Part shown: positions 1 to 11,376 of the stretch, in pieces | Numbering within the stretch: position 1 is the stretch's first letter | How the letters are laid out: each line of letters opens with the position of its first letter | The notes under the pieces: model-generated | The model's database searches: none | What the model was told of the DNA's origin: nothing | What the model saw: the letters and a program-made list of their open reading frames with translations, nothing else | Assembly (NCBI RefSeq): GCF_040958095.1 | Contig: NC_091230.1 | Location: 6,446,864 to 6,510,863, forward strand | Reading direction: 5' to 3' | Length of the DNA stretch: 64,000 bases | Source of the DNA: Procambarus clarkii | Taxonomy: Eukaryota; Arthropoda; Malacostraca; Decapoda; Cambaridae | Made by a program: the position numbers and the translations under genes

Positions 1-3000
1 GTGACTGTGGTGACCACGTTGGTGACTGTGGTGACCACGTTGGTGACCACGTTGGTGACTGTGGTGACCACGTTGGTGACTGTGGTGACCACGTTGGTGA
101 CTACGTTGGTGACCACGTTGGTGACTGTGGTGACCACGTTGGTGACCACGTTGGTGACTGTGGTGACCACGTTGGTGACCACGTTGGTGACTGTGGTGAC
201 CACGTTGGTGACTGTGGTGACCACGTTGGTGACCACGTTGGTGACTGTGGTGACCACGTTGGTGACTGTGGTGACCACGTTGGTGACTGTGGTGACCACG
301 TTGGTGACAGAGGTGACCACGTTGGTGACCACGTTGGTGACTGTGGTGACCACGTTGGTGACCACGTTGGTGACTGTGGTGACCACGTTGGTGACTGTGG
401 TGACCACGTTGGTGACCACGTTGGTGACCACGTTGGTGACCACGTTGGTGACTGTGGTGACCACGTTGGTGACTGTGGTGACCACGTTGGTGACCACGTT
501 GGTGACTGTGGTGACCACGTTGGTGACCACGTTGGTGACCACGTTGGTGACCACGTTGGTGACTGTGGTGACCACGTTGGTGACTGTGGTGACCACGTGG
601 TGACCACGTTGGTGACTGTGGTGACCACGTTGGTGACTGTGGTGACCACGTTGGTGACCACGTTGGTGACCACGTTGGTGACTGTGGTGACCACGTTGGT
701 GACTGTGGTGACCACGTTGGTGACCACGTTGGTGACTGTGGTGACCACGTTGGTGTCCACGTTGGTGACCACGTTGGTGACTGTGGGGACCACGTTGGTG
801 ACCACGTTGGTGACCACGTTGGTGACTGTGGTGACCACGTTGGTGACTGTGGTGACCACGTTGGTGACCACGTTGGTGACTGTGGTGACCACGTTGGTGA
901 CTGTGGTGACCACGTTGGTGACCACGTTGGTGACTGTGGTGACCACGTTGGTGACCACGTTGGTGACTGTGGTGACCACGTTGGTGACCACGTTGGTGAC
1001 TGTGGTGACCACGTTGGTGACCACGTTGGTGACTGTGGTGACCACGTTGGTGACTGTGGTGACCACGTTGGTGACTGTGGTGACCACGTTGGTGACTGTG
1101 GTGACCACGTTGGTGACTGTGGTGACCACGTTGGTGACTGTGGTGACCACGTTGGTGACCACGTTGGTGACTGTGGTGACCACGTTGGTGACTGTGGTGA
1201 CCACGTTGGTGACCACGTTGGTGACTGTGGTGACCACGTTGGTGACTGTGGTGACCACGTTGGTGACTGTGGTGACCACGTTGGTGACTGTGGTGACCAC
1301 GTTGGTGACCACGTTGGTGACTGTGGTGACGACGTTGGTGACTGTGGTGACCACGTTGGTGACCACGTTGGTGACTGTAGTGACCACGTTGGTGACTGTG
1401 GTGACCACGTTGGTGACCACGTTGGTTACTGTGGTAACCACGTTGGTGACTGTGATGACCACGTTGGTGACCACGTTGGTGACTGTGGTGACCACGTTGG
1501 TGACTGTGGTGACCACGTTGGTGACTGTGGTGACCACGTTGGTGACTGTGGTGACCACGTTGGTGACCACGTTGGTGACTGTGGTGACCACGTTGGTGAC
1601 CACGTTGGTGACTGTGGTGACCACGTTGGTGACCACGTTGGTGACTGTGGTGACCACGTTGGTGACTGTGGTAAGCACGTTGGTGACTGTGGTGACCACG
1701 CTGGTGACCACGTTGGTGACTGTGGTGACCACGTTGGTCACCACGTTGGTGACTGTGGTGACCACGTTGGTGACTGTGGTGACCACGTTGGTGACCACGT
1801 TGGTGACTGTGGTGACCACGTTGGTGACTGTGGTGACCACGTTGGTGACTGTGGTGACCACGTTGGTGACTGTGGTGACCACGTTGGTGACCACGTTGGT
1901 GACTGTGGTGACCACGTTGGTGACTGTGGTGACCACGTTGGTGACCACGTTGGTGACCACGTTGGTGACTGTGGTGACCACGTTGGTGACAACGTTGGTG
2001 ACTGTGGTGACCACGTTGGTGACTGTGGTGACCGCGTTGGTGACCACGTTGGTGACTGTGGTGACCACGTTGGTGACTGTGGTGACCACGTTGGTGACTG
2101 TGGTGACCACGTTGGTGACCACGTTGGTGACCACGTTGGTGACCACGTTGGTGACCACGTTGGTGACTGTGGTGACCACGTTGGTGACTGTGGTGACCAC
2201 GTTGGTGACCACGTTGGTGACCACGTTGGTGACTGTGGTGACCACGTTGGTGACCACGTTGGTGACTGTGGTGACCACGTTGGTGACTGTGGTGACCACG
2301 TTGGTGACTGTGGTGACCACGTTGGTGACTGTGGTGACCACGTTGGTGACTGTGGTGACCACGTTGGTGACCACGTTGGTGACCACGTTGGTGACTGTGG
2401 TGACCACGTTGGTGACCACGTTGGTGACTGTGGTGACCACGTTGGTGACCACGTTGGTGACCACGTTGGTGACCACGTTGGTGACTGTGGTGACCACGTT
2501 GGTGACCACGTTGGTGACTGTGGTGACCACGTTGGTGACCACGTTGGTGACTGTGGTGACCACGTTGGTGACCACGTTGGTGACTGTGGTGACCACGTTG
2601 GTGACCACGTTGGTGACTGTGGTGACCACGTTGGTGACTGTGGTGACCACGTTGGTGACTGTGGTGACCACGTTGGTGACTGTGGTGACGACGTTGGTGA
2701 CTGTGGTGACCACGTTGGTGACTGTGGTGACCACGTTGGTGACTGTGGTGACCACGTTGGTGACTGTGGTGACCACGTTGGTGACTGTGGTGACCACGTT
2801 GGTGACTGTGGTGACCACGTTGGTGACTGTGGTGACCACGTTGGTGACTGTGCTGACCACGTTCGTGACTGTGGTGACCACGTTGGTGACTGTGGTGACC
2901 ACGTTGGTGACTGTGGTGACCACGTTGGTGACTGTGGTGACCACGTTGGTGACTGTGGTGACCACGTTGGTGACTGTGGTGACCACGTTGGTGACTGTGG

Positions 3001-6000
3001 TGACCACGTTGGTGACCACGTTGGTGACTGTGGTGACCACGTTGGTGACCACGTTGGTGACTGTGGTGACCACGTTGGTGATCACGTTGGTGACTGTGGT
3101 GACCACGTTGGTGACCACGTTGGTGACTGTGGTGACCACGTTGGTGACTGTGGTGACCACGTTGGTGACCACGTTGGTGACTGTGGTGACCACGTTGGTG
3201 ACCACGTTGGTGACTGTGGTGACCACGTTGGTGACCACGTTGGTGACTGTGGTGACCACGTTGGTGACTGTGGTGACCACGTTGGTGACCACGTTGGTGA
3301 CTGTGGTGACCACGTTGGTGACCACGTTGGTGACCACGTTGGTGACTGTGGTGACCACGTTGGTGACTGTGGTGACCACGTTGGTGACCACGTTGGTGAC
3401 TGTGGTGACCACGTTGGTGACCACGTTGGTGACTGTGGTGACCACGATGGTGACTGTTGTGACCACGTTGGTGACCACGTTGGTGACTGTGGTGACCACG
3501 TTGGTGACTGTGGTGACCACGTTGGTGACCACGTTGGTGACCACGTTGGTGACTGTGGTGACCACGTTGGTGACCACGTTGGTGACCACGTTGGTGACTG
3601 TGGTGACCACGTTGGTGACTGTGGTGACCACGTTGGTGACCACGTTGGTGACTGTGGTGACCACGTTGGTGACCACGTTGGTGACTGTGGTGACCACGTT
3701 GGTGACTGTGGTGACCACGTTGGTGACCACGTTGGTGACTGTGGTGACCACGTTGGTGACCACGTTGGTGACCACGTTGGTGACTGTGGTGACCACGTTG
3801 GTGACTGTGGTGACCACGTTGGTGACTGTGGTGACCACGTTGGTGACCACGTTGGTGACTGTGGTGACCACGTTGGTGACCACGTTGGTGACTGTGGTGA
3901 CCACGATGGTGACTGTGGTGACCACGTTGGTGACCACGTTGGTGACCACGTTGGTGACTGTGGTGACCACGTTGGTGACTGTGGTGACCACGTTGGTGAC
4001 CACGTTGGTGACTGTGGTGACCACGTTGGTGACCACGTTGGTGACCACGTGGTGACCACGTTGGTGACTGTGGTGACCACGTTGGTGACTGTGGTGACCA
4101 CGTTGGTGACCACGTTGGTGACTGTGGTGACCACGTTGGTGACTGTGGTGACCACGTTGGTGACCACGTTGGTGACTGTGGTGACCACGTTGGTGACTGT
4201 GGTGACCACGTTGGTGACCACGTTGGTGACTGTGGTGACCACGTTGGTGACCACGTTGGTGACCACGTTGGTGACTGTGGTGACCACGTTGGTGACCACG
4301 TTGGTGACCACGTTGGTGACCACGTTGGTGACCACGTTGGTGACTGTGGTGACCACGTTGGTGACCACGTTGGTGACTGTGGTGACCACGTTGGTGACCA
4401 CGTTGGTGACTGTGGTGACCACGTTGGTGACCACGTTGGTGACTGTGGTGACCACGTTGGTGACTGTGGTGACCACGTTGGTGACCACGTTGGTGACTGT
4501 GGTGACCACGTTGGTGACTGTGGTGACCACGTTGGTGACTGTGGTGACCACGTTGGTGACCACGTTGGTGACTGTGGTGACCACGTTGGTGACCACGTTG
4601 GTGACTGTGGTGACCACGTTAGTGACCACGTTGGTGACTGTGGTGACCACGTTGGTGACCACGTTGGTGACTGTGGTGACCACGTTGGTGACTGTGGTGA
4701 CCACGTTGGTGACTGTGGTGACCACGTTGGTGACTGTGTAGACCACGTTGGTGACCACGTTGGTGACTGTGGTGACCACGTTAGTGACCACGTTGGTGAC
4801 TGTGGTGACCACGTTGGTGACCACGTTGGTGACTGTGGTGACCACGTTGGTGACTGTGGTGACCACGTTGGTGACTGTGGTGACCACGTTGGTGACTGCG
4901 TAGACCACGTTGGTGACTGTGGTGACCACGTTGGTGACTGTGGTGACCACGTTGGTGATTGTGGTGACCACGTTGGTGACTGTGGTGACCACGTTGGTGA
5001 CTGTGGTGACCACGTTGGTGACTGTGGTGACCACGTTGGTGACTGTGGTGACCACGTTGGTGACTGTGTGACCACGTTGGTGACTGTGGTGACCACGTTG
5101 GTGACTGTGGTGACCACGTTGGTGACTGTGGTGACCACGTTGGTGACTGTGGTGACCACGTTGGTGACTGTGGTGACCACGTTGGTGACTGTGGTGACCA
5201 CGTTGGTGACTGTGGTGACCACGTTGGTGTGACTGTGGTGACCACGTTGGTGACTGTGGTGACCACGTTGGTGACCACGTTGGTGACTGTGGTGACCACG
5301 TTGGTGACCACGTTGGTGACTGTGGTGAATACGTTGGTGACCACGTTGGTGACTGTGGTGACCACGTTGGTGACTGTGGTGACCACGTTGGTGACCACGT
5401 TGGTGACTGTGGTGACCACGTTGGTGACCACGTTGGTGACTGTGGTGACCACGTTGGTGACTGTGGTGACCACGTTGGTGACTGTGGTGACCACGTTGGT
5501 GACCACTTTGGTGACTGTGGTGACCACGTTGGTGATCACGTTTGTGACTGTGGTGACCACGTTGTGACCACGTTGGTGACTGTGGTGACCCACGTTGGTA
5601 ACTGTGGTGACCACGTTGGTGACCACGTTGGTGACTGTGGTGACCACGTTGGTGACCACGTTGGTGACTGTGGTGACCACGTTGGTGACCACGTTGGTGA
5701 CCACCGTTGGTGACCACGTTGGTGACTGTGGTGACCACGTTGGTGACTGTGGTGACCACGTTGGTGACCACGTTGGTGACTGTGTGACCAACGTTGGTGA
5801 CTGTGGTGACCACGTTGGTGACCACGTTGGTGACTGTGGTGACCACGTTGGTGACCACGTTGGTGACTGTGGTGACCACGTTGGTGACCACGTTGGTGAC
5901 TGTGGTGACCACGTTGGTGACCACGTTGGTGACTGTGGTGTCCACGTTGGTGACCACGTTGGAGACTGTGGTGACCACGTTGGTGACTGTGGTGACCACG

Positions 6001-6552
6001 TTGGTGACTGTGGTGACCACGTTGGTGACTGTGGTGACCACGTTGGTGACCACAGTTGGTGACTGTGGTGACCACGTTGGTGACCACGTTGGTGACTGTG
6101 GTGACCACGTTGGTGACCACGTTGGTGACTGTGGTGACCACGTTGGTGACCACGTTGGTGACTGTGGTGACCACGTTGGTGACCACGTTGGTGACTGTGG
6201 TGACCACGTTGGTGACTGTGGTGACCACGTTGGTGACTGTGTAGACCACGTTGGTGACTGTGGTGACCACGTTGGTGACTGTGGTGACCACGTTGGTGAC
6301 TGTGGTGACCACGTTGGTGACTGTGGTGACCACGTTGGTGACTGTGGTGACCACGTTGGTGACTGTGGTGACCACGTTGGTGACTGTGGTGACCACGTTG
6401 GTGACTGTGCTGACCACGTTGGTGACTGTGGTGACCACGTTGGTGACTGTGGTGACCACGTTGGTGACTGTGGTGACCACGTTGGTGACTGTGGTGACTA
6501 CGTTGGTGACTGTGGTGACCACGTTGGTGACTGTGGTGACCACGTTGGTGAC
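1..6552 (+). repeat. Two-word satellite array, left block
   Basis: Uninterrupted tandem satellite made of the 12-mer GTGACCACGTTG and the 9-mer GTGACTGTG. A 9-mer is normally followed by a 12-mer, while 12-mers may follow each other up to about five times, so the array alternates irregularly between 21-bp and 12-bp steps. Both words are multiples of three and contain no stop in most phases, which makes very long spurious open frames ([14 protein letters not shown] on plus; [21 protein letters not shown] on minus). Point variants such as GTGTCC, GGAGAC, GTAGACC and GAATACG mark individual copies. There is no sign of a real gene. The block starts before the window and is cut at 6552 by the LTR element. 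Confidence 0.97.
6548..6552. repeat. Target-site duplication, left copy (GTGAC)
   Basis: Five-base GTGAC immediately before the TG that opens the left LTR. It is repeated at 12165-12169 after the CA that closes the right LTR. Five bases is typical of Ty3/gypsy and related integrases. GTGAC is also the first half of every satellite word, so the match alone is weak, but both positions abut the LTR ends exactly. Confidence 0.75.
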
Positions 6553-7588
6553 TGTTACGAACCCGGATCCAGCGTCCGTGCCTGGAGCAGTGACAAACAC
6601 GCCATCTGTGGGTCAGCTCCCGAAACCCCCGCCAAACGAACGACGACACCTAGTGAGGACAGCGTGTACTGGCCTCGAGGACCAGTTTCCAGTCTGGTTC
6701 AGCGCTCAACACCGCCGCTCCTGAACTCTGGTGAGGTGGTGCTCCGACGACAGCGCCATCTATGGAGTGGATATGTCGGGCGTTTGTATCTGAGCCTGTG
6801 AGTGTGGTGTATTAGTGTCCCGGTTATTAATGACGTGTCTGCTTACAGAGCCGACCTGGGACCACTGTGTTGAAGGTGGAGTCAGTCTACCCGAGGCAGC
6901 CAGTCTCCATACAGTGAAGTTTGCTGCAGCTGTCGTGACGTCGTCCCCCCCGGAAGAACACTGTGGTGTGTTAAGCCTGCCAGTGGAGTGGCAGTGGAAG
7001 GATTTACCCGGGACCGACGGTTGGAGACGATAATCCACTGGGGTATTGAGGACAGGAGGGTGATTGGTGATATCACACGAGACTCCTGTCTAGGGCGTAC
7101 CCCTTACATCGTTCGTGGAGTGGCCGTACCAGCCTTGGTGGCTCTGTACCTGCCAGCAGACCTGCTGGACGTGTGGTTGACGGCCTCCACGACGGTGCCC
7201 CCAGTGGACCTGTGTTGTGGCTGACCTGTGGCCAGGGTTGGCTCGGTGTTCTCAGAGGACACGTCTTAAGGCCACGAAGAAAGCACCAAGGAATCGGCAC
7301 CGAAAGTGGTGTGGCACCAGAGTCTTCAGCAGAAGACTACAGTGAATAATCCCCTTGCATAGCATTAATACCCCTCCCCCTGTGTACTCCTTTTATGTAA
7401 TATTTATTTATTGGTGGTGGTCAATACATTATATTAAGTTCTTAGCTTTCTTTCCCTACTCCCTTTAAGTTACTTGCGTCACGGATCACATCCCTTGAAA
7501 GCCTCTACTGGCTTGGGAACGGATACATATATCTTCCTCTAACAACATCAGAGCAAGAACCCCGTTGCGTCCCGAGAGGGCCGTAACA
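6553..7588 (+). repeat. 5' long terminal repeat
   Basis: Starts TGTTACGAACCCGGATCC and ends AGAGGGCCGTAACA, giving the usual TG...CA ends with a short inverted repeat (TGTTACG/CGTAACA). About 1036 bp. It contains an AT-rich segment near 7390-7420 that could serve as core promoter, followed by a pyrimidine-rich stretch. It is nearly identical to 11128-12164 except for small indels, for example a run of seven versus six C near 6945, and a diverged patch around 7290. Confidence 0.95.
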
Positions 7589-7592
7589 TAAT

Positions 7593-7610
7593 TGGCATCC
7601 CCAGCGGGAT
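7593..7610 (+). promoter_or_regulatory. Putative tRNA primer-binding site
   Basis: TGGCATCCCCAGCGGGAT begins 4 bases after the end of the 5' LTR. TGG pairs with the CCA end of a tRNA, and this position is where reverse transcription is primed in LTR elements. I could not assign the tRNA with certainty. Confidence 0.6.
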
Positions 7611-7726
7611 CCGTCCCCTTGTTAAGTATGTTTGACAGGGGTGGTGAAGTGGCGTAATCCCTGTATATAATTCCCCCTGTGTGACGATTGTGACGTTATA
7701 CGTCCTGTGCGGTGCTCAGTGACTAA

Positions 7727-7965
7727 GTGCGATATTGTGCAGTGCGGTGCTCGCTGTGATTAAGTGATTCAGTGCAATATTGACTAGTGCGGTGCTCAGT
7801 GATTTAGTGTAATATTGTAGAGCGAAGTGTTCACTTGGACTCAGTGCAATATTGTAGAGCGAAGTGTTCGCTTGGACTCAGTGCAATATTGGGTAGTGCG
7901 GTGCCCGAAGTGATTACGTGCAATATTGGCAAGTGCAGTGTTTGGTGCGATAAAGTGCAATATTG
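7727..7965 (+). repeat. Seven-copy ~37-bp leader repeat
   Basis: In the untranslated leader between the primer-binding site and the Gag start, the core GTGCAATATTG (with variants GTGCGATATTG and GTGTAATATTG) begins at 7727, 7772, 7807, 7844, 7881, 7918 and 7955. The spacings are 45, 35, 37, 37, 37 and 37. Between cores there are degenerate copies of AGTGCGGTGCTC or GAGCGAAGTGTTC. The place suggests an RNA function such as packaging, dimerisation or translation control, but that is inference. Confidence 0.85.
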
Positions 7966-8019
7966 GCGTAGAACAGTGCTCGGTGTGTTAAGTGCTCGTT
8001 AAGTGTTCCACCTGTGACA

Positions 8020-11000
8020 ATGGCAGACAAAGCTACCATTGATGATCTGGACGAGGTTCAGGCTTTTCTGAACAGAGAAGATTGTCTTGCCAGATTAAAA
8101 TATCTGAGTAAACCAGAGCTTGTACTAGTGAGCGCCTACCTGGAGATCAAGATCCGTGCCAGTGACTCCCGTGTGGAGATCTTGTCCAAGGTACACCGGC
8201 ACCTGAAGGCAGAAGAGAAACAGGAAGGCGAGACTCCTAGTACAAAGGAAAGTGCAGACATAGCTTCCACGGAAAAGGAAGATAAGGGCAGCGACGTTGA
8301 CAGTGATGCAGGCGAGCTTAATATCAGCTTCCTAACAGTCAAGATGCGTGCCCTAGAGATCAATCGTGAAATAGAATGGAAGAAATTAGAAATGGAACGA
8401 GAGAGACAAGATAAAGAATTAGAGATGAGACGTTTAGAATTAGAAGAAAGGAAAGCAGAGAGAGAGAGAGAAGAGAAACGAGAAAGAGAAAGAGAAGAAC
8501 GAGAAAGAGAAAGAGAAGAACGAGAAAGAGAAGAGAGACGAGAGAGAGAAGAACGAGAACGAGAGAGAGAAGGACGAGAAAAAGAAGAGAAACGAGAGAG
8601 AGAAGAACGAGAAAGAGAAGAGAGACGAGAGAGAGAAGAACGAGAACGAGAGAGAGAAGAACGAGAGCGAGAAAGGGAGGAAAGAGAGAGACAACATGAA
8701 CTAGAAGTATTGCGATTAGGCGGTGGTCGGAGGCAAACAACGGACACCAGTAGCTTCGATCCGGTACGCAACATCAAAATGGTCCCCAAATTCCATGAGA
8801 AGGAGGTGTCAAAATTCTTTGCAGCCTTCGAGAAAGTCGCTGCCTCTTTGGAGTGGCCAAGGGAGAATTGGGCCATCATGATACAGTCAGTCTTGACTGG
8901 GAAGGCCCAAATTGCCTACTCTACGTTATCCCTTGACGACTCCAGCGATTATGACAAGGTGAAGAAAGTTGTGCTCATGGCGTACCAATTGGTACCTGAG
9001 GCTTATAGGCAAAAGTTCAGAAACCTGAAGAAGACCTCAGAGCACACTTTCACCGAATTCGCCACCATCAAGGAGCGACTTTTTCAAGAATGGTGTGCCT
9101 CTCGGAAGGTGGAGACCAAGGAAGACCTCGAGCAGCTGATTCTGCTCGAGGACTTCAAGGATTGTTTGTCTGGTGACCTGAAGACGTACCTAGAGGAACA
9201 GCAGGTAGAGACCTTGAGTGCGGCAGCCACCATGGCGGAAGAGTACATCCTGACTCATAGGCCGTCTGCTAAGTACGTCCCGAGGAATTACCAGCGCCGG
9301 TTCGACAGACCTCATGATGAAGAAGAAAGACCCGTCCCACGAAGTGCTAAGAAGACGCCCCCAAGTAGCCCCCGAAGAACAAGTCCCAGTAGTCCGAAAC
9401 ACCGTAGTCCAAGGAGGAATATGGTGTGCTGGACTTGTGGGCAGAAAGGGCACATAGCTGCTAGGTGCCGAGGTAGAAGAGGTGGCAGCGCACGAAGGGA
9501 GGTGATGTTGGTGAGCTGTGTTACATCACCAGTAGGAAACCAGTCTACGACGACGCAGGAAGGACCAAGTTTGTTGGCCCCTCACACTTCACCCGGGTAT
9601 GTAACGAGTGATCATACTGGTAGATCAATTGTAGTGCTCAGAGATAGTGGAGCAGCCCAGTCCCTGATCGTGAAGAGCTCGTTACCCGAGGGAGTAAGTG
9701 TGGATGGGAGACCAGAGGTTGTCCTGGTTGGGTTTCCAAGGACGCAGTACATCGCCCCCTTAGTGCCAGTACATCTCGACACGCCTTATTTCAGCGGCAC
9801 ATGTGTGTTGGCAGTAGTCGATACCCTCCCTGTGGCTGGGATTGACGTGGTACTAGCCAACGACTTGGTGACAGATTGGAGCATCAATCTTCCCAAGGTT
9901 GCGGACGAGTCTACCAGAACAGCAAGGTCTGAGGTAACAGGCAATGGTAATGTCCAGGTAAAGACAGACCCGGATTTGAACATGTCTAATTTGTCCTCTC
10001 CCCCGCAGATCGACAGTTATTTAGCAGTGTCTCCTGATTCTCTCGACAAGGAACATGAGGTTACGATGGCAGAAGTACCTGAGCTAGAAAAGAGGCCTTG
10101 TGTGCAGACACCCACGGATACCAACGAGTCTGGAGCGAAGGCTGAGGTGTGCTTGCGGTATGGCAAGTTACAGTGTGTAGTGGACCAGCCAGAGATTCCC
10201 CAGACGTCAGAGGTATGTTTTAAAGGTCTAGTGCCCTCTTTGGTCCAAGCCAGGCTAGTGGATGGTGCCGGCTATGGACATGACAAGCTCAGGAAACTTA
10301 TCCCTCGACTTACCAAATGTTTCCTATCGGTATTTTGTTTGTTTTTCGTATGTGTTCTTGTTTGTGCTCTCTGTGTTCTCAGTAAGGATCAGTGGACGAC
10401 CCGAAGGATGATGGCTCCCGTGAACATCGAGAAGAGGTCCCAGGGATTGGAGAGTTGTACTGCAAGTGTTGCAGTTGAAGAAGGGACCTGGGAGGTAATA
10501 GATGATACAGGAGGTACGACATGTGATAATGTGAGTGACTGTTTCCGACAGGTTGACACCCCCCGCGTGACTGCTGAGCCTCAATGCAGCGTTATGTGGA
10601 ACGTTGGTCGACCTGACGGTGGCAGAGCGAAAGCCACCTGCGACGTACGAACAGCCCCGTTGGGACTAGGTGTGGACCTAGTAGAGTATGCTGTAAGTAC
10701 TGTTTTACTCGCGGTCGCTATCACTCTGAATTATCAGACCCCTGTATTCCAGGTTCCTGTCTCCCTGAAGGACCATCGGACTGGCACCAGAAATGCCGTC
10801 TGTGGTCAGCCATCATCGGTGCCACGACATAGGAAAGTGTCGAGTCACCCCAGATCGCGTCGAAACAAATCCGTACTCGAGAGATGTGAGATGACGCCCC
10901 TGCTTGACATCGCAGTGGAGACGTGGAAGATTACGTCAGGCAGGTCATCGCCTTCAATTTTAAAGTTCCCATTGAGCCGGAATTGCCCAGTAGGACAGTT

Positions 11001-11376
11001 CTGTGGACGCGACAGCCTCGCTATTCCAGATCATAAAGCATGTAAGTCCATTTGGAGTTGTGTCGCCCTGCTAATTTGGTTTGTGTTTTTTATAGAACCC
11101 CAAACCAAATTCTTTTTGGTGGGGAGGTGTTACGAACCCGGATCCAGCGTCCGTGCCTGGAGCAGTGACAAACACGCCATCTGTGGGTCAGCTCCCGAAA
11201 CCCCCGCCAAACGAACGACGACACCTAGTGAGGACAGCGTGTACTGGCCTCGAGGACCAGTTTCCAGTCTGGTTCAGCGCTCAACACCGCCGCTCCTGAA
11301 CTCTGGTGAGGTGGTGCTCCGACGACAGCGCCATCTATGGAGTGGATATGTCGGGCGTTTGTATCTGAGCCTGTGA
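8020..11376 (+). CDS. gag-pro: Gag-protease polyprotein of the LTR element
   Basis: One open frame of 1118 codons from the first ATG at 8020. An in-frame GTG at 8014 is not needed. Seen in order: an N-terminal region (1-110); a charged Glu/Arg-rich coiled coil (about 125-235); a capsid-like region (about 250-420) whose end resembles a SCAN/Ty3 capsid C-terminal domain; a Pro/Ser/Arg linker; a zinc knuckle CWTCGQKGHIAARC at about 470-483 (CX2CX4HX4C); and a retropepsin-like domain with DSGAAQSL at about 542. There follow three hydrophobic segments (about 768-790, 890-908, 1010-1027) of unknown role. The frame ends 249 bases inside the 3' LTR. No reverse transcriptase or integrase follows. Gag coats and packages the element RNA and the protease would cleave the polyprotein; the tail could be an eroded pol/env region kept open. 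Confidence 0.85.
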   Translation: MADKATIDDLDEVQAFLNREDCLARLKYLSKPELVLVSAYLEIKIRASDSRVEILSKVHRHLKAEEKQEGETPSTKESADIASTEKEDKGSDVDSDAGELNISFLTVKMRALEINREIEWKKLEMERERQDKELEMRRLELEERKAEREREEKREREREEREREREEREREERREREEREREREGREKEEKREREEREREERREREEREREREEREREREERERQHELEVLRLGGGRRQTTDTSSFDPVRNIKMVPKFHEKEVSKFFAAFEKVAASLEWPRENWAIMIQSVLTGKAQIAYSTLSLDDSSDYDKVKKVVLMAYQLVPEAYRQKFRNLKKTSEHTFTEFATIKERLFQEWCASRKVETKEDLEQLILLEDFKDCLSGDLKTYLEEQQVETLSAAATMAEEYILTHRPSAKYVPRNYQRRFDRPHDEEERPVPRSAKKTPPSSPRRTSPSSPKHRSPRRNMVCWTCGQKGHIAARCRGRRGGSARREVMLVSCVTSPVGNQSTTTQEGPSLLAPHTSPGYVTSDHTGRSIVVLRDSGAAQSLIVKSSLPEGVSVDGRPEVVLVGFPRTQYIAPLVPVHLDTPYFSGTCVLAVVDTLPVAGIDVVLANDLVTDWSINLPKVADESTRTARSEVTGNGNVQVKTDPDLNMSNLSSPPQIDSYLAVSPDSLDKEHEVTMAEVPELEKRPCVQTPTDTNESGAKAEVCLRYGKLQCVVDQPEIPQTSEVCFKGLVPSLVQARLVDGAGYGHDKLRKLIPRLTKCFLSVFCLFFVCVLVCALCVLSKDQWTTRRMMAPVNIEKRSQGLESCTASVAVEEGTWEVIDDTGGTTCDNVSDCFRQVDTPRVTAEPQCSVMWNVGRPDGGRAKATCDVRTAPLGLGVDLVEYAVSTVLLAVAITLNYQTPVFQVPVSLKDHRTGTRNAVCGQPSSVPRHRKVSSHPRSRRNKSVLERCEMTPLLDIAVETWKITSGRSSPSILKFPLSRNCPVGQFCGRDSLAIPDHKACKSIWSCVALLIWFVFFIEPQTKFFLVGRCYEPGSSVRAWSSDKHAICGSAPETPAKRTTTPSEDSVYWPRGPVSSLVQRSTPPLLNSGEVVLRRQRHLWSGYVGRLYLSL
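11114..11127 (+). promoter_or_regulatory. Polypurine tract before the 3' LTR
   Basis: TTTTGGTGGGGAGG lies directly against the TG of the 3' LTR. This is the usual site and composition for the plus-strand primer of LTR elements, although one T interrupts the purines. Confidence 0.6.

Noticed and set aside
6815-7300. Short frames inside the LTRs on both strands
   Set aside because: LTR sequence is noncoding; frames are broken differently in the two LTR copies by indels.
8136-8879. Minus-strand Ser/Arg/Leu-rich frames opposite the Gag coiled coil
   Set aside because: They mirror the GAGAGA-rich Gag coding strand and have no domain.
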